Positions 44,904-53,789 of a stretch of 58,682 nucleotides of DNA are shown here, piece after piece. This DNA is from Candidatus Aminicenantota bacterium (lineage in GTDB: Bacteria > Acidobacteriota > Aminicenantia > UBA2199), in the NCBI GenBank assembly GCA_026393835.1, contig JAPKZK010000065.1, positions 1 to 58,682 of the forward strand, in the 5' to 3' direction. The stretch's first letter is position 1; each line of letters starts with the position of its first letter. Under the pieces are notes generated by a model. It ran no database searches. It saw only the letters and a program-made list of their open reading frames with translations, and was not told where the DNA came from. Both the position numbers and the translations under genes were made by a program.

Positions 44904-44951
44904 TTAAGGCTTAAAAAAATGCATATTGTGTGGTTAGCCGGTGGTTTGGAG

Positions 44952-45035
44952 CGATAAACCCGGTAATGTGAAGGTAATGGTACAATACGCCGGGATTTAT
45001 CGAGGAAGGGTTTAAAAGTTTCCTTTAAAACTTTT
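44952..45035 (+). promoter_or_regulatory. Structured 5' leader with two hairpins
   Basis: CGATAAACCCGG (44952-44963) pairs with CCGGGATTTATCG (44990-45002) with one bulge; AAAAGTTT (45014-45021) pairs with AAACTTTT (45028-45035). A candidate attenuator or other cis-acting RNA; no known riboswitch class fits. Confidence 0.5.
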
Positions 45036-45066
45036 GACATTACAAATTTAAAATAAGGAGAGTAAT

Positions 45067-45597
45067 ATGATTTACACACGAAAATTCATGTTTTTAATTT
45101 TGGTAATCAGTTTGTTCGGTTTGGGTTTCAACTCATTTGCCCAAAGCCGTTGCGAATGTGGTCATTGGGATCCGGTAAAAATAAGCTGGTGTGAGCCGCC
45201 TCAAAGGCCTGTATCAACTGCGATGAACTGTGGGGAAAGTATTTGTATGTGCAATGTGTGTCAATGTTGCCCGATAAGGCTTAGCTTTACATACATATGT
45301 AATCCTCCCAATGTTCCTAACTGCTTCGCGAAATACACATGGACGATTTCAGGCCCGAATGGATATAGTCTTAGTTCGACAACCTCAACCACCTCAGTTA
45401 ACATCTATAACTTCATTCCGACAGTGGCCGGACTGTATACTGTAACCGTTACAGCGAAATGCGGAAACATCGACTGTTGTTCATGTACAATTGAAGTTAA
45501 CGTTAGAGAAATCGTTCAATGTTCCAGTGCCTGGCCCAATCCCTGCCCCTGTTTCCATCCCGGCCTCCCGACGGAGGAGGGCCTCCCGAAGGAGTAG
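45067..45597 (+). CDS. Secreted Cys-rich PKD-like protein
   Basis: A 176-aa protein with GGAGAG before the ATG and a signal peptide ending near NSFAQ. The mature part has some 18 Cys in clusters (CECGHW, CMCNVCQCCP, CGNIDCCSC) and an Ig/PKD-like stretch ending GLYTVTVTAKCG. It should be an extracytoplasmic protein held by disulfides or metals. The last 20 residues lie in low-complexity repeat DNA (GLPTEEGLPKE), so the original end may have been replaced. Confidence 0.7.
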   Translation: MIYTRKFMFLILVISLFGLGFNSFAQSRCECGHWDPVKISWCEPPQRPVSTAMNCGESICMCNVCQCCPIRLSFTYICNPPNVPNCFAKYTWTISGPNGYSLSSTTSTTSVNIYNFIPTVAGLYTVTVTAKCGNIDCCSCTIEVNVREIVQCSSAWPNPCPCFHPGLPTEEGLPKE

Positions 45598-45850
45598 AGA
45601 TAATCAAAAACCTTGTATACCATATTAGATTTTTTGTTGGGGCGGATTCCAAATCCGCCCCTCTACTTGCAATTTGCAATTGTTTTTTAAAGATACGGTT
45701 CATTCGATTGGGCAGGTTTGGAACCTCCCCCCCTACATTTCAACACCGACGACCGGTACAGAATAGATATTTGAAAAATTTCCATTTTTATGTTATGGTA
45801 TTGACTGCGTCGTCAAAGACGCGCAAAATCGACAAAAAGTGAGGAATAAA
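45598..45850. repeat. Palindromic repeats between genes
   Basis: GGGGCGGATT-CCA-AATCCGCCCC (45639-45661) is a perfect hairpin; a related imperfect one, GGCAGGTTTGGAACCTCCCC, lies near 45711-45730. Both belong to the style of short palindromic repeats scattered through the window. No gene here. Confidence 0.65.
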
Positions 45851-46942
45851 ATGCATTCGAGACCAACAAGTAAAATCGTTGTTTTATCTTTCCTTTTCAT
45901 CTATTTCCTGATGTTACAACCCACCTTCGGCTGGGACAAGGCCGGGGAAGTAGATACTCTATTAACCGGCCTGTATAAGCAAGGACAATTCAACGGCGCC
46001 GTGTTAATCGCCAAAAACGGGCAGGTGGTTTTCAAAAAAGCCTGCGGGATTGCCAATATCGACAAAAAAACTCCCCTCACCACCGCCACCCCCTTTAACC
46101 TGGCCTCCGTGGCCAAACAATTCACCGCCATGGCCATCATGATCCTGGAAGAAAAAGGGAAACTTAAATACGACGATTCCATTGCCAAATACCTCCCGGA
46201 ACTGGAACATTATAAAGCCGTCACCATCCGCCGCCTGCTAAACCATACCGGCGGTTTTATGGAATACGAGGAATTGTTTGAAAAACACAAATGGGATACT
46301 TCCAAAACGGCTGATAACAACGACCTGATCGCCCTATTAAAAAAACAACAACCGGCGCTTCTTTTTGAGCCGGGGTCCAAATTCATTTACAGCAATACCG
46401 GATATGTCTTGCTGGCCTCCATCATTCAAAAAGCTTCCGGCCAACCATATGAGACGTTCTTAAAACAAAACATTTTCGATCCCCTGGGCATGAAGAACTC
46501 ATTCGCCTATAACCTGAAGATGAAACAATGCCCGGGTGAACACGAGAGGGCCATGGGATTCATCATGAGAGATTCCACGCCGACTTCTTTCGACCTCACC
46601 TACCTGGATGGCGTAATGGGCGACGGCAATGTTTATTGTTCCGCGGAAGACCTGTTTATATGGGACCAGGCATTGTATACGGAAAAACTGGTTAAGAAAG
46701 CCACCCTGGCCCAGGCGTTTACCCCCGGTAAGTTGAACAACGGCAGCGCCACCGATTATGGATACGGTTGGAGCCTTTCGGCGGATCAAAAAAGCGTCCG
46801 CCACCAGGGGGCATGGGTTGGGTTCCGGGCTTTTATTTACAGGGACATGTCTACAAATAGCAGCCTGATTATCCTGGATAACTCCACCAATCGCTACTTC
46901 GCCCAAATAATGCGCACCCTTTTCGTATACTTAATCGATTAG
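45851..46942 (+). CDS. Serine hydrolase, class C beta-lactamase family
   Basis: A 363-aa exported enzyme of the beta-lactamase/transpeptidase-like fold. The ATG at 45851 follows GTGAGGAATAAA and starts a signal peptide ending near FGWDK. Active-site motifs are SVAKQF (SxxK), YSNTGY (YxN) and HQGAWVG (HxG in place of KTG). It probably acts on peptides or esters in the periplasm (PBP4*/EstB type) rather than as a resistance enzyme. It is convergent with the next gene, overlapping it by four bases. Confidence 0.9.
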   Translation: MHSRPTSKIVVLSFLFIYFLMLQPTFGWDKAGEVDTLLTGLYKQGQFNGAVLIAKNGQVVFKKACGIANIDKKTPLTTATPFNLASVAKQFTAMAIMILEEKGKLKYDDSIAKYLPELEHYKAVTIRRLLNHTGGFMEYEELFEKHKWDTSKTADNNDLIALLKKQQPALLFEPGSKFIYSNTGYVLLASIIQKASGQPYETFLKQNIFDPLGMKNSFAYNLKMKQCPGEHERAMGFIMRDSTPTSFDLTYLDGVMGDGNVYCSAEDLFIWDQALYTEKLVKKATLAQAFTPGKLNNGSATDYGYGWSLSADQKSVRHQGAWVGFRAFIYRDMSTNSSLIILDNSTNRYFAQIMRTLFVYLID

Positions 46943-47865
46943 CCGTCGGCTTTTAATTGGGCCACGATCTCATCTCTCACACGCTGCCAGTCTTCGATAG
47001 GAACCTGGCAGGAGCCGACCGAGGGATGACCACCGCCGCCATAGTTTAGCAGCATTTTCCCGATATCGGTTTTGGCAGTACGAGATATAACATTGGCGCC
47101 GCAGGTAATCACGATATTTTGTTTTTTGTGACCCCAGATAATACGGACCGATACATTTTGCGCCGGGAAGAGCACAAATTCCTTGAACCGGTTCCCGGGC
47201 AAAATTTCCGGAACATTAAGAAGATTGGTTACCAGGACATTGCCATCCACCATGGCATTGTTTTTCAGCATATTGTCAAATTCCTTTTCATACCGGAAAT
47301 AGCGGTCCACCCGTTCGCGGACATCCGGTTCCGCCAGGATTTCGGTCGATTTTTTAGTGCGGCAATAATCGATCATGTCTTCCATGAGACGGTAGTTGGA
47401 GATGCGGTAATCCTTATAGCGGCCCAGGCCGGTCCGGGGGTCCATGATAAACGAAAGCAGCATCCAGTCCGATGGGGCCTGGATATCTTCGGCGGTTAAT
47501 TGGCCGCTGTCGCTGCGGTCCACCGCATCCATCAGGCCGGACTCATCAAACCTGGCGAACCGCTCCGGTCCGCCGTAGTAATTGTATATGACGCGGGCGC
47601 AACTGGGGGCTAGTTCGCTTTTTCCTTTATAATTGAACTCTTTAGAGAGTTTCAAACGTTCCCATTCGCTGATATGATGGTCAAACCAAAGGCCGCAGCC
47701 GGGTACAAAGGGTATATTGGCCAACACATCATTCTCAGTCACGATGACTTTTCCATCCACTACATCCCTGGGATGCACGAATTGATAATGAGTGACGATT
47801 CCGGCCTCCACCAATAAGACGCCGCAAACCAACCCGTCGAAATCTGATCTTGTCAATAAGCGCAT
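46939..47865 (-). CDS. DHH-family phosphoesterase
   Basis: A 308-aa enzyme, if started at the ATG at 47865, which follows GGAGATAAC; longer starts lack a binding site. Metal motifs are TRSDFDGLVC (DxD), FDHHISE (DHH) and in the C-terminal DHHA1 domain GGGGHPSVGSCQV. The family includes exopolyphosphatase-like and nanoRNase/c-di-NMP phosphodiesterases; which substrate is used cannot be told here. Confidence 0.88.
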   Translation of the reverse strand: MRLLTRSDFDGLVCGVLLVEAGIVTHYQFVHPRDVVDGKVIVTENDVLANIPFVPGCGLWFDHHISEWERLKLSKEFNYKGKSELAPSCARVIYNYYGGPERFARFDESGLMDAVDRSDSGQLTAEDIQAPSDWMLLSFIMDPRTGLGRYKDYRISNYRLMEDMIDYCRTKKSTEILAEPDVRERVDRYFRYEKEFDNMLKNNAMVDGNVLVTNLLNVPEILPGNRFKEFVLFPAQNVSVRIIWGHKKQNIVITCGANVISRTAKTDIGKMLLNYGGGGHPSVGSCQVPIEDWQRVRDEIVAQLKADG

Positions 47866-48003
47866 GTTATCTCCATTCTTACTCATAATGCTTATCCCAC
47901 TCAAATAGTTCTCAAATAGTTTAAAGTAGATTTTACAAAGAAAAAAAAATTTTGTAAAGAGAAAAATTTAGAAAAGTCTAATTAAAAAAAAATACAATGG
48001 CTA

Positions 48004-48032
48004 TTGCTTTTTCTTTGTATTTCATTTACAAT
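48004..48032 (+). promoter_or_regulatory. Promoter of the RRM gene unit, leaderless geometry
   Basis: TTGCTT (48004-48009), 17 bp, TACAAT (48027-48032), six bases, ATG at 48039. Confidence 0.6.
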
Positions 48033-48038
48033 GGGGGC

Positions 48039-48146
48039 ATGATAGAAATCGATGTTACGTTAAGTGAGTATCTGAGACCATCTGATATTATTCGTACCTT
48101 GATTTCCATCATAAATTTTGGAAAAAGAAAAAGGAGTCTATTATGA
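48039..48146 (+). CDS. 35-aa upstream frame coupled to the RRM gene
   Basis: A 35-codon frame (MIEIDVTLSEYLRPSDIIRT, then a basic end FGKRKRSLL) whose stop overlaps the RRM start as ATGA. It begins where transcription is predicted to begin, so it would be translated as a leaderless mRNA and deliver ribosomes to the RRM gene, which also has its own AAAAGGAG. It may instead be a plain 5' leader. Confidence 0.45.
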   Translation: MIEIDVTLSEYLRPSDIIRTLISIINFGKRKRSLL

Positions 48147-48496
48147 ACATTTATGTTGGCAACTTATCACGGCAGTCTTCGGGTGATGAATTGCGTGAAG
48201 CGTTTGAAGCGTTCGGCCAGGTGGAAGCAGCTCATGTGGTAAAAGACAAGTTTACCGGTGAATCAAGGGGATTCGGTTTCGTAGAAATGCCCTCCGGAGA
48301 TGAAGGCAAGGCCGCTATTGACGGAATGAACGGTAAAGATTTTATGGGTCGAACCATTAATGTAAGTGAAGCCCGTCCTCGCAACGATCGCAGGCCTAAC
48401 GGCGGCGGCGGCGGCGGAGGCGGCGGCGGCGGCAGAGGGAGAGGAAAAGGCTTCGGCGGCGGCGGAGGCGGCGGCGGCGGCGGTCGTCGTTACTAA
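48143..48496 (+). CDS. RRM RNA-binding protein with Gly-rich tail
   Basis: A 117-aa protein with one RRM domain (residues 1-80): RNP2 is IYVGNL and RNP1 is SRGFGFVEM. The tail from about 90 is almost all Gly and Arg, in two Gly runs of 11 and 10 residues coded mainly by GGC. Bacterial RRM proteins of this kind are often cold-inducible RNA chaperones. The Gly runs are prone to length change by slippage. Confidence 0.93.
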   Translation: MNIYVGNLSRQSSGDELREAFEAFGQVEAAHVVKDKFTGESRGFGFVEMPSGDEGKAAIDGMNGKDFMGRTINVSEARPRNDRRPNGGGGGGGGGGGRGRGKGFGGGGGGGGGGRRY

Positions 48497-48702
48497 TCGA
48501 CTAATCGAACCGATTCTTAATCTCCTAACCTCTTATTCCCAATGAAATATTATCTGAAGTCATACCTTTACACAGAATTAACGGATCAACGGATTAACAG
48601 ATCAATGGCTTCAGAGGGAAGGAGGATATAAAGGAGTAAAGTAAAAAGGGGATATCGTAAAGGTTTATTATCCAGCCTGTCGTTTGATATCGAACTTGTG
48701 AA

Positions 48703-48746
48703 AAACGGCTTACTCGTTCAAAAGGAAACAGACGGGTAAGCCGTTT
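48703..48746. terminator. Bidirectional terminator before tyrS
   Basis: AAACGGCTTAC (48703-48713) pairs with GTAAGCCGTTT (48736-48746), with a further CG pair inside. Minus-strand reading gives CCGTTTTTC after the stem, ending the kor-tyrS transcript. Confidence 0.85.
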
Positions 48747-48751
48747 GTTTA

Positions 48752-50032
48752 TTATTCCACTCTCAAAAGAAAATAATTCTTCTTGCCTTTCTGGATTAAG
48801 ATATACTTCCCGTTTAAAACAACATCCGTCCTGATTGTTTCACCTATATCGGTAAGCTTGCGCTTATTTAAACTGACCCCACCGCCCTGGAGCATGCGGC
48901 GCGCTTCACCCTTTGAGGGAAACACAGGCGTTTTGGCTGCCAACAGGTCCAGTATATTGATCCCGGCTTCCAGTTCCGTCCTGGAAACGGTAAATTGGGG
49001 CACCCCTTCGAATATGGACAGGAAATCGTCTTCCGAAAGTTTTACCAGGGTGTATTGCGTACCTTCGCCGAATAATACCTGGGAGGCTTCCAGCGCGGCC
49101 CGGTAATCCTCTTCCGAATGCACCATGACCGCGACCTCCCGGCCCAGCCTTTTTTGCAATAGGCGCAAATGCGGCGCCGCCCGGTGCTCTTCGATCAAAG
49201 CCTGTATCTCTTCCCGGGAAAGCATGGTGAAAATTTTGATGTATTTTTCGGCGTCTTCATCCGAAGTATTGAGCCAGAACTGGTAGAATTTATAAGGCGA
49301 CGTGTATTGGGGGGAAAGCCAGACATTGCCTTTTTCGGTTTTGCCGAATTTCCCGCCGTCGGCTTTGGTAATCAACGGCCAGGTCAGGGCAAAGGCCTCG
49401 CCCCCGGCTTTGCGGCGAATGAGTTCCGCCCCGGCGGTAATATTTCCCCACTGGTCGGAACCCCCCATCTGGAGTTTGCAATTTTTATGGATATACAGGT
49501 AATAGAAATCATGGGCCTGCAATAATTGATACGAGAACTCGGTAAAAGACAACCCGGTTTCCAACCGCTTTTTAACGGAATCCTTGGCCATCATGTAATT
49601 CACCGTCAGGTGCTTGCCTACTTCCCGCAAGAAACCGAGAAAACTGAATTCCTTTGTCCAATCGTAGTTATTAACCATTTCCGCGCTGTTTTCCAGGCGG
49701 CCGTCGAAATCCAGCAGTTTGACCAGTTGTTTTTTGATGCCTTCCTGGTTTTGTATCAAGACATCTTCTTCCAGGAGGTTTCGTTCTTCGGATCTGCCCG
49801 AGGGGTCGCCCACCATGCCGGTGGCGCCGCCCACCAGGGCAATGGGTTTATGCCCGGCCCGTTGGAGATGTTTCATCATCATGACGGACACCAGGTGGCC
49901 GATGTGAAGGGAATCGGCGGTGGGATCAATGCCCACGTAAGCGGTGGTCATCTCCTTTTGGAGTTGTTCTTCCGTGCCGGGCATGATATCGTGTATCATG
50001 CCCCGCCACATGAGTTCCTGGACGAAATTCAT
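48752..50032 (-). CDS. tyrS: Tyrosyl-tRNA synthetase
   Basis: A 426-aa class I synthetase. HIGHL (HxGH motif) and KFGKTE (KMSKS-type loop) are present, as are GGSDQWGN and a C-terminal S4 RNA-binding domain with [17 protein letters not shown]. The ATG at 50032 overlaps the upstream stop as ATGA and matches the family N-terminus; a start at 50095 would run deep into the korC gene. Being last in an oxidoreductase operon is unusual. Confidence 0.95.
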   Translation of the reverse strand: MNFVQELMWRGMIHDIMPGTEEQLQKEMTTAYVGIDPTADSLHIGHLVSVMMMKHLQRAGHKPIALVGGATGMVGDPSGRSEERNLLEEDVLIQNQEGIKKQLVKLLDFDGRLENSAEMVNNYDWTKEFSFLGFLREVGKHLTVNYMMAKDSVKKRLETGLSFTEFSYQLLQAHDFYYLYIHKNCKLQMGGSDQWGNITAGAELIRRKAGGEAFALTWPLITKADGGKFGKTEKGNVWLSPQYTSPYKFYQFWLNTSDEDAEKYIKIFTMLSREEIQALIEEHRAAPHLRLLQKRLGREVAVMVHSEEDYRAALEASQVLFGEGTQYTLVKLSEDDFLSIFEGVPQFTVSRTELEAGINILDLLAAKTPVFPSKGEARRMLQGGGVSLNKRKLTDIGETIRTDVVLNGKYILIQKGKKNYFLLRVE

Positions 50033-50562
50033 ACCAGGCTTCTTCCGACCTCGATGGCCCTGATATTTTGCTCCAGGAAATCCCGGGGCGCCCATTCTTT
50101 TACAAATTTCAACATATCCTGGTAATCGATAATATTGGTTAATTTCTGGGTCATGGCCAGGGTTACCACCGAAGTCAGGATCACATTACCGACTGCTTTT
50201 TTGGTCTCATTAATAAGGGGCACCTGGTATAATTTCCAATTGTGGGTATCCCCGATTTCTTTGACCAGGTTGGAATCCAGGATGACGATGGCGTCGTCTT
50301 TGATCAGGTTCTTATAAAGATCAAAAGGTTTTTGCCCTGTACATATAAAGAAATCGATGGCGCTGGCCTGGGGAAAGATGATCTTCCGGTCGGAAATAAT
50401 CACGTCCACTTTTGTCGGGCCGCCCCGGACTGTGGCCGTATAAGTAGGGCTTTCCAAAGCGTATTTATTTTCCACTTCGACCGCGATATCCACCAACAGG
50501 GCCCCGGCAGTCACGATACCCTGACCGCCGATGGCCGCATATCTAATTTCATACCTACTCAT
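50029..50562 (-). CDS. korC: 2-oxoacid:ferredoxin oxidoreductase gamma subunit
   Basis: A 177-aa subunit with the start [20 protein letters not shown] of the family and the strand pattern of POR gamma domains. It completes the KorABCD enzyme, which turns 2-oxoglutarate (or another 2-oxoacid) and CoA into acyl-CoA, CO2 and reduced ferredoxin. It overlaps both neighbours by four bases. Confidence 0.92.
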   Translation of the reverse strand: MSRYEIRYAAIGGQGIVTAGALLVDIAVEVENKYALESPTYTATVRGGPTKVDVIISDRKIIFPQASAIDFFICTGQKPFDLYKNLIKDDAIVILDSNLVKEIGDTHNWKLYQVPLINETKKAVGNVILTSVVTLAMTQKLTNIIDYQDMLKFVKEWAPRDFLEQNIRAIEVGRSLV

Positions 50563-51401
50563 TGCGCCCCCCCTGCTTTTTGAGCGGCTTCTTTTGCGCC
50601 GTGTATAACATATTTATGGTATAGTTCCGAATATTCCAGCCGCTCCGTGTCTTCTTTCAAAATACCCACGGGGTATTTATGATTTCTGTCTTCCGGCGCT
50701 AATTTTTCATACTGGGATTTGGTAACGGTCCGGCCGGCAATCCAGCGGCACATGGTAAGGGGGTCTTTCATTTTGTTCCTCCTGCCCAGGTTGATATGGC
50801 AATTGCTGATGACTTCCACCACTGAAAAACCTTTGTGCTGGAAGGATTTTTTGATGACCTCCCTGAGGGGTTTCATGCGGTTGACGGTTTCCCTGGCCAC
50901 GAAGGATGCCTTGGCGGCGATTAATAGCTCGCTGGCCATGAATTTAGGTTCGATATTCCCGTAAGGGGTGGTTTCCGTAATGAATCCCTGGGGGGTGAGG
51001 GGAGAACATTGCCCGCCGGTCATGCCGTAAATGCCGTTGTTGATCAGGATCATCTTGATGCCGATATTGCGCCTGGCCGCATGGATTAAATGGTTGCCGC
51101 CGATGGCCGTGGCATCGCCGTCGCCGGATATGACCACCACTGTTTTTTCCGGCCGCGCCAGTTTAATGCCGGTGGCAAATGTCAATGCACGGCCGTGGGT
51201 GACGTGGAGGGTGTTGGTATTAAAGTAGGTGGGCATTCTACCGGAACACCCGATACCTGAAACCACCACGATATCAGCGGGTTCGATCTCGAGTTCGGAA
51301 AAACACATGGCAATGGCTTTTAAAATGATACCGTCCCCGCAGCCCGGGCACCAGGGTGTGGGAAATGTCCTGTATCTTATGTATCTTTCATAGTCTCTCA
51401 T
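50559..51401 (-). CDS. korB: 2-oxoacid:ferredoxin oxidoreductase beta subunit, TPP-binding
   Basis: A 280-aa subunit. PTPWCPGCGDGIILKAI holds a Cys pair near the TPP site, and GDGDATAIGGNHLIHAARRN is the Mg-TPP motif. INNGIYGMTGGQCSPLTP is typical of KorB/VorB-type subunits. It overlaps korA and korC by four bases. Confidence 0.95.
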   Translation of the reverse strand: MRDYERYIRYRTFPTPWCPGCGDGIILKAIAMCFSELEIEPADIVVVSGIGCSGRMPTYFNTNTLHVTHGRALTFATGIKLARPEKTVVVISGDGDATAIGGNHLIHAARRNIGIKMILINNGIYGMTGGQCSPLTPQGFITETTPYGNIEPKFMASELLIAAKASFVARETVNRMKPLREVIKKSFQHKGFSVVEVISNCHINLGRRNKMKDPLTMCRWIAGRTVTKSQYEKLAPEDRNHKYPVGILKEDTERLEYSELYHKYVIHGAKEAAQKAGGAQ

Positions 51402-52525
51402 TTGTAAAACTCCTTTACTGCGTTTAATACTTCCTGCGGTGTGAAGGCGATCCCATTTGCCCGCAGCAGTGCTCTTTTTTGCACATCATCGGTGGACACC
51501 CGTTCGATTTCATTCATCATCTGTCCCATGTTCATTTCCACGGTGAGTACTTTTTTGATGCGTTTAAACCTTTCTTGCAGTTGCTTCCTGGGGAAGGGCC
51601 AGATGGTCAGCGCCTGGAACAGTCCCACTTTAAGTCCTTGTTCCCGGGCCAGTTGAACTGCGGCCAGGGAAGATCGGGCGGAGATGCCGAAGCTGAAGAT
51701 CATAATTTCGGCGTCATCCATATTATATTCTTTGAATGCGATGATATCGTCCAGGTAGTGGTACACTTTCTGCATTCTCAGGGTTTGCATTTTATGAACG
51801 GTAGTGGGATCGATGGTGGGCCAGCCGTGGGCGTCATGTTCCAGGCTGTCGACATGAATGGGGTATCCTTTGAAGAAATCCACCCTGGGGGGTTTTTCGC
51901 CGATTTCCCGGTCATAGATATTTAAATCGTTCACGACCTTCTCTTTATTGGAGAAGATGGAGATATCTTTGGGGTCCGGGATTTCGATGTCTTCATGGGC
52001 CTTGGCGATTATCTCATCCATCAGGATGGTGACGGGGCACCAGTATTTTTCCGACAGGTTAAAGGCGCGGATGGTTTCGCTGTAAATTTCGTCGGCAAAT
52101 GCGGGGTATACGGCAATGGCGGGATAGTCGCCGTGGCTGCCCCAACGGGCTTGCATCATGTCTGCCTGGGCCGGCTTGGTGGGCAACCCGGTGGAGGGGC
52201 CCCCCCTCATTACATTAATGATCACCAGGGGGATTTCCGCCATTTCGGCCATCCCGATATGTTCCTGCATCAGGGAATAGCCCGGTCCGCTGGTGGCGGT
52301 CAGCACTTTGCACCCAGCCAGGGAAGCGCCGATACAGGCGCCCATGGAAGCGATCTCGTCTTCCATCTGGATGAAGGTATACCCTAACCTGGGTAATTCT
52401 TTCGACATGTATTGGGCGACTTCCGATGAAGGTGTGATGGGGTAACCGGCGAAGAAATTACACCCCGCGGCAACGGCCGCTTTTGCTGCAATGATATTTC
52501 CCTGTAAAACTTTTCGTTTACTCAT
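51398..52525 (-). CDS. korA: 2-oxoacid:ferredoxin oxidoreductase alpha subunit
   Basis: A 375-aa subunit with AAGCNFFAGYPITPSSEVAQ and MEDEIASMGACIGASLAGCK, the hallmarks of KorA/VorA subunits. TSGPGYSLMQEHIGMAEMAE follows. The KorA type fits 2-oxoglutarate best, but branched-chain acids cannot be excluded. Confidence 0.95.
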   Translation of the reverse strand: MSKRKVLQGNIIAAKAAVAAGCNFFAGYPITPSSEVAQYMSKELPRLGYTFIQMEDEIASMGACIGASLAGCKVLTATSGPGYSLMQEHIGMAEMAEIPLVIINVMRGGPSTGLPTKPAQADMMQARWGSHGDYPAIAVYPAFADEIYSETIRAFNLSEKYWCPVTILMDEIIAKAHEDIEIPDPKDISIFSNKEKVVNDLNIYDREIGEKPPRVDFFKGYPIHVDSLEHDAHGWPTIDPTTVHKMQTLRMQKVYHYLDDIIAFKEYNMDDAEIMIFSFGISARSSLAAVQLAREQGLKVGLFQALTIWPFPRKQLQERFKRIKKVLTVEMNMGQMMNEIERVSTDDVQKRALLRANGIAFTPQEVLNAVKEFYK

Positions 52526-52842
52526 TGTTTACCTTCTTCATCATTAACGTTTTCACTTTCATTTTCTTCATAATTAACAAATATTGCAAAATCAGGGCAC
52601 CTGTCTTCGCACATCTTGCAGCCGATGCAGTATTCTTCGGCATCCACCTTGATGGATACCCCGAATTTGTTTTCGGCGTTATCTTCCAGCAGCAGTGTAC
52701 CGGTAGGACAGATATCGACGCATAGACTGCACCCTTTACAATAGATAGGAACGATTGTAATTTTGTTGGGCTTGGGGAACGGCTTTTTTTTTGCCCGGCG
52801 TGCGAGGGCCTCCTCGTTTGCTTGTAACTCAAATTTTTCCAT
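52522..52842 (-). CDS. korD: Ferredoxin subunit of the oxidoreductase, 2[4Fe-4S]
   Basis: A 106-aa ferredoxin-like protein with two Cys sets, CKGCSLCVDICP and CIGCKMCEDRCP, and a long acidic tail. The first gene of the operon, with GAGGTGATTA before the ATG. It passes electrons from the TPP/cluster site to free ferredoxin. Order korD-korA-korB-korC-tyrS, all overlapping. Confidence 0.93.
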   Translation of the reverse strand: MEKFELQANEEALARRAKKKPFPKPNKITIVPIYCKGCSLCVDICPTGTLLLEDNAENKFGVSIKVDAEEYCIGCKMCEDRCPDFAIFVNYEENESENVNDEEGKQ

Positions 52843-53126
52843 TAATCACCTCGAATGATGGACGCTCTAAGAACAATAGCGCGTAATTTTTATTGGCGTT
52901 GGACCTGACGGCCCTTTTATTAGAAAATGTTTTTTTGATTGCAACCATTTTTCCTAATTGTTTAGATTGTGTTTAGACTGGATGATACCACAATTGTGAG
53001 TTGATGAAAATATCTTTTCCCATTTTTTTTTATTTTTTTCAGGGGGACAGGTGGCAGGCAAATTTATGCGCCGTCTATTTACATGAAAGTTCGCGGCACT
53101 CTACCAATTTGTGCCCTGCTTTGAAT

Positions 53127-53354
53127 TTATAATAACTTTTCAAATGCTGCGATAGACAATCGCGCTTGCTTTAAGATATGTGCGAGAGTCGATCTCTTTA
53201 AAGGACGATGAGCAGGTATTGTTATTTTAAGCACTTCATCGTAAGCCCTTTTCTGCAAACGGATGTGGCTGCCTTTTTGGCGAATTAATACCCATCCATC
53301 TCTTCTTAACGCATTGATAACTTGTTCGTAGTTGAGACTGGGGACTTTTGTCAT
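53127..53354 (-). CDS. hicA: HicA-type toxin
   Basis: A 75-aa mRNA interferase with a double-stranded-RNA-binding-like fold. RDGWVLIRQKGSHIRLQK contains the catalytic His. Four-base overlap with the antitoxin upstream. It looks intact. Confidence 0.9.
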   Translation of the reverse strand: MTKVPSLNYEQVINALRRDGWVLIRQKGSHIRLQKRAYDEVLKITIPAHRPLKRSTLAHILKQARLSIAAFEKLL

Positions 53355-53554
53355 ACGGCAATTTCTAAAAGCTCGGCATTTTTTACAAAAACCAGGTCAT
53401 CTTCAACAGGTTCCAGGTAAAGATCGATAGCTTCATGGATATTTCTTAGGGCCTCTTCGCGCGTATCCCCCTCGCTAATACAGCCCGGTAGGGATGGAAC
53501 ATATACGGTATATCCGCCCTCGTCACTGGGTTCTAAAATGACTTTAAGTCTCAT
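53351..53554 (-). CDS. hicB: HicB-type antitoxin
   Basis: A 67-aa antitoxin with the partial RNase H fold: GGYTVYVPSLPGCISEGDTR and EALRNIHEAI. It lacks a separate DNA-binding domain. A ribosome binding site GAGGTGAAAA precedes the ATG; the promoter is at 53603-53631 on the minus strand (TTGCTA, 17 bp, TATAAT). Confidence 0.9.
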   Translation of the reverse strand: MRLKVILEPSDEGGYTVYVPSLPGCISEGDTREEALRNIHEAIDLYLEPVEDDLVFVKNAELLEIAV

Positions 53555-53602
53555 TTTTCACCTCAAAAGCACGGTTTAATCTTTATAAATTATGACTCCC
53601 TC

Positions 53603-53631
53603 ATTATAATATTATTCTTTCAACTTAGCAA
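53603..53631 (-). promoter_or_regulatory. Promoter of hicBA
   Basis: On the minus strand, TTGCTA (53626-53631), 17 bp, TATAAT (53603-53608). Confidence 0.6.
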
Positions 53632-53680
53632 CCTATCCTGCAAGAGAAAAAATTGGGCTGTTCCACAAACAAAAGTTTTA

Positions 53681-53754
53681 GGAGGCCCCGCGGCGCGGGG
53701 GACCTATTGTAGGGAACAGGCACTGCCTGTTCCAACAGGGCATTTGAGGGAACA
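53681..53754. repeat. Dispersed palindromic repeat, copy 2 (3' flank of the WD40-GTPase gene)
   Basis: GGAACAGGCA-C-TGCCTGTTCC with CGCGGCGCGGGG before it and CATTTGAGGGAAC after. It matches 57280-57350 over its whole length. Confidence 0.85.
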
Positions 53755-53789
53755 GGCGATGCCAGTTCGCGACACTCTACCAATGCGCC

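Noticed and set aside
45034..45066. TTGACA at 45034 as a promoter for the Cys-rich protein
   Set aside because: No -10 box at 16-18 bases.
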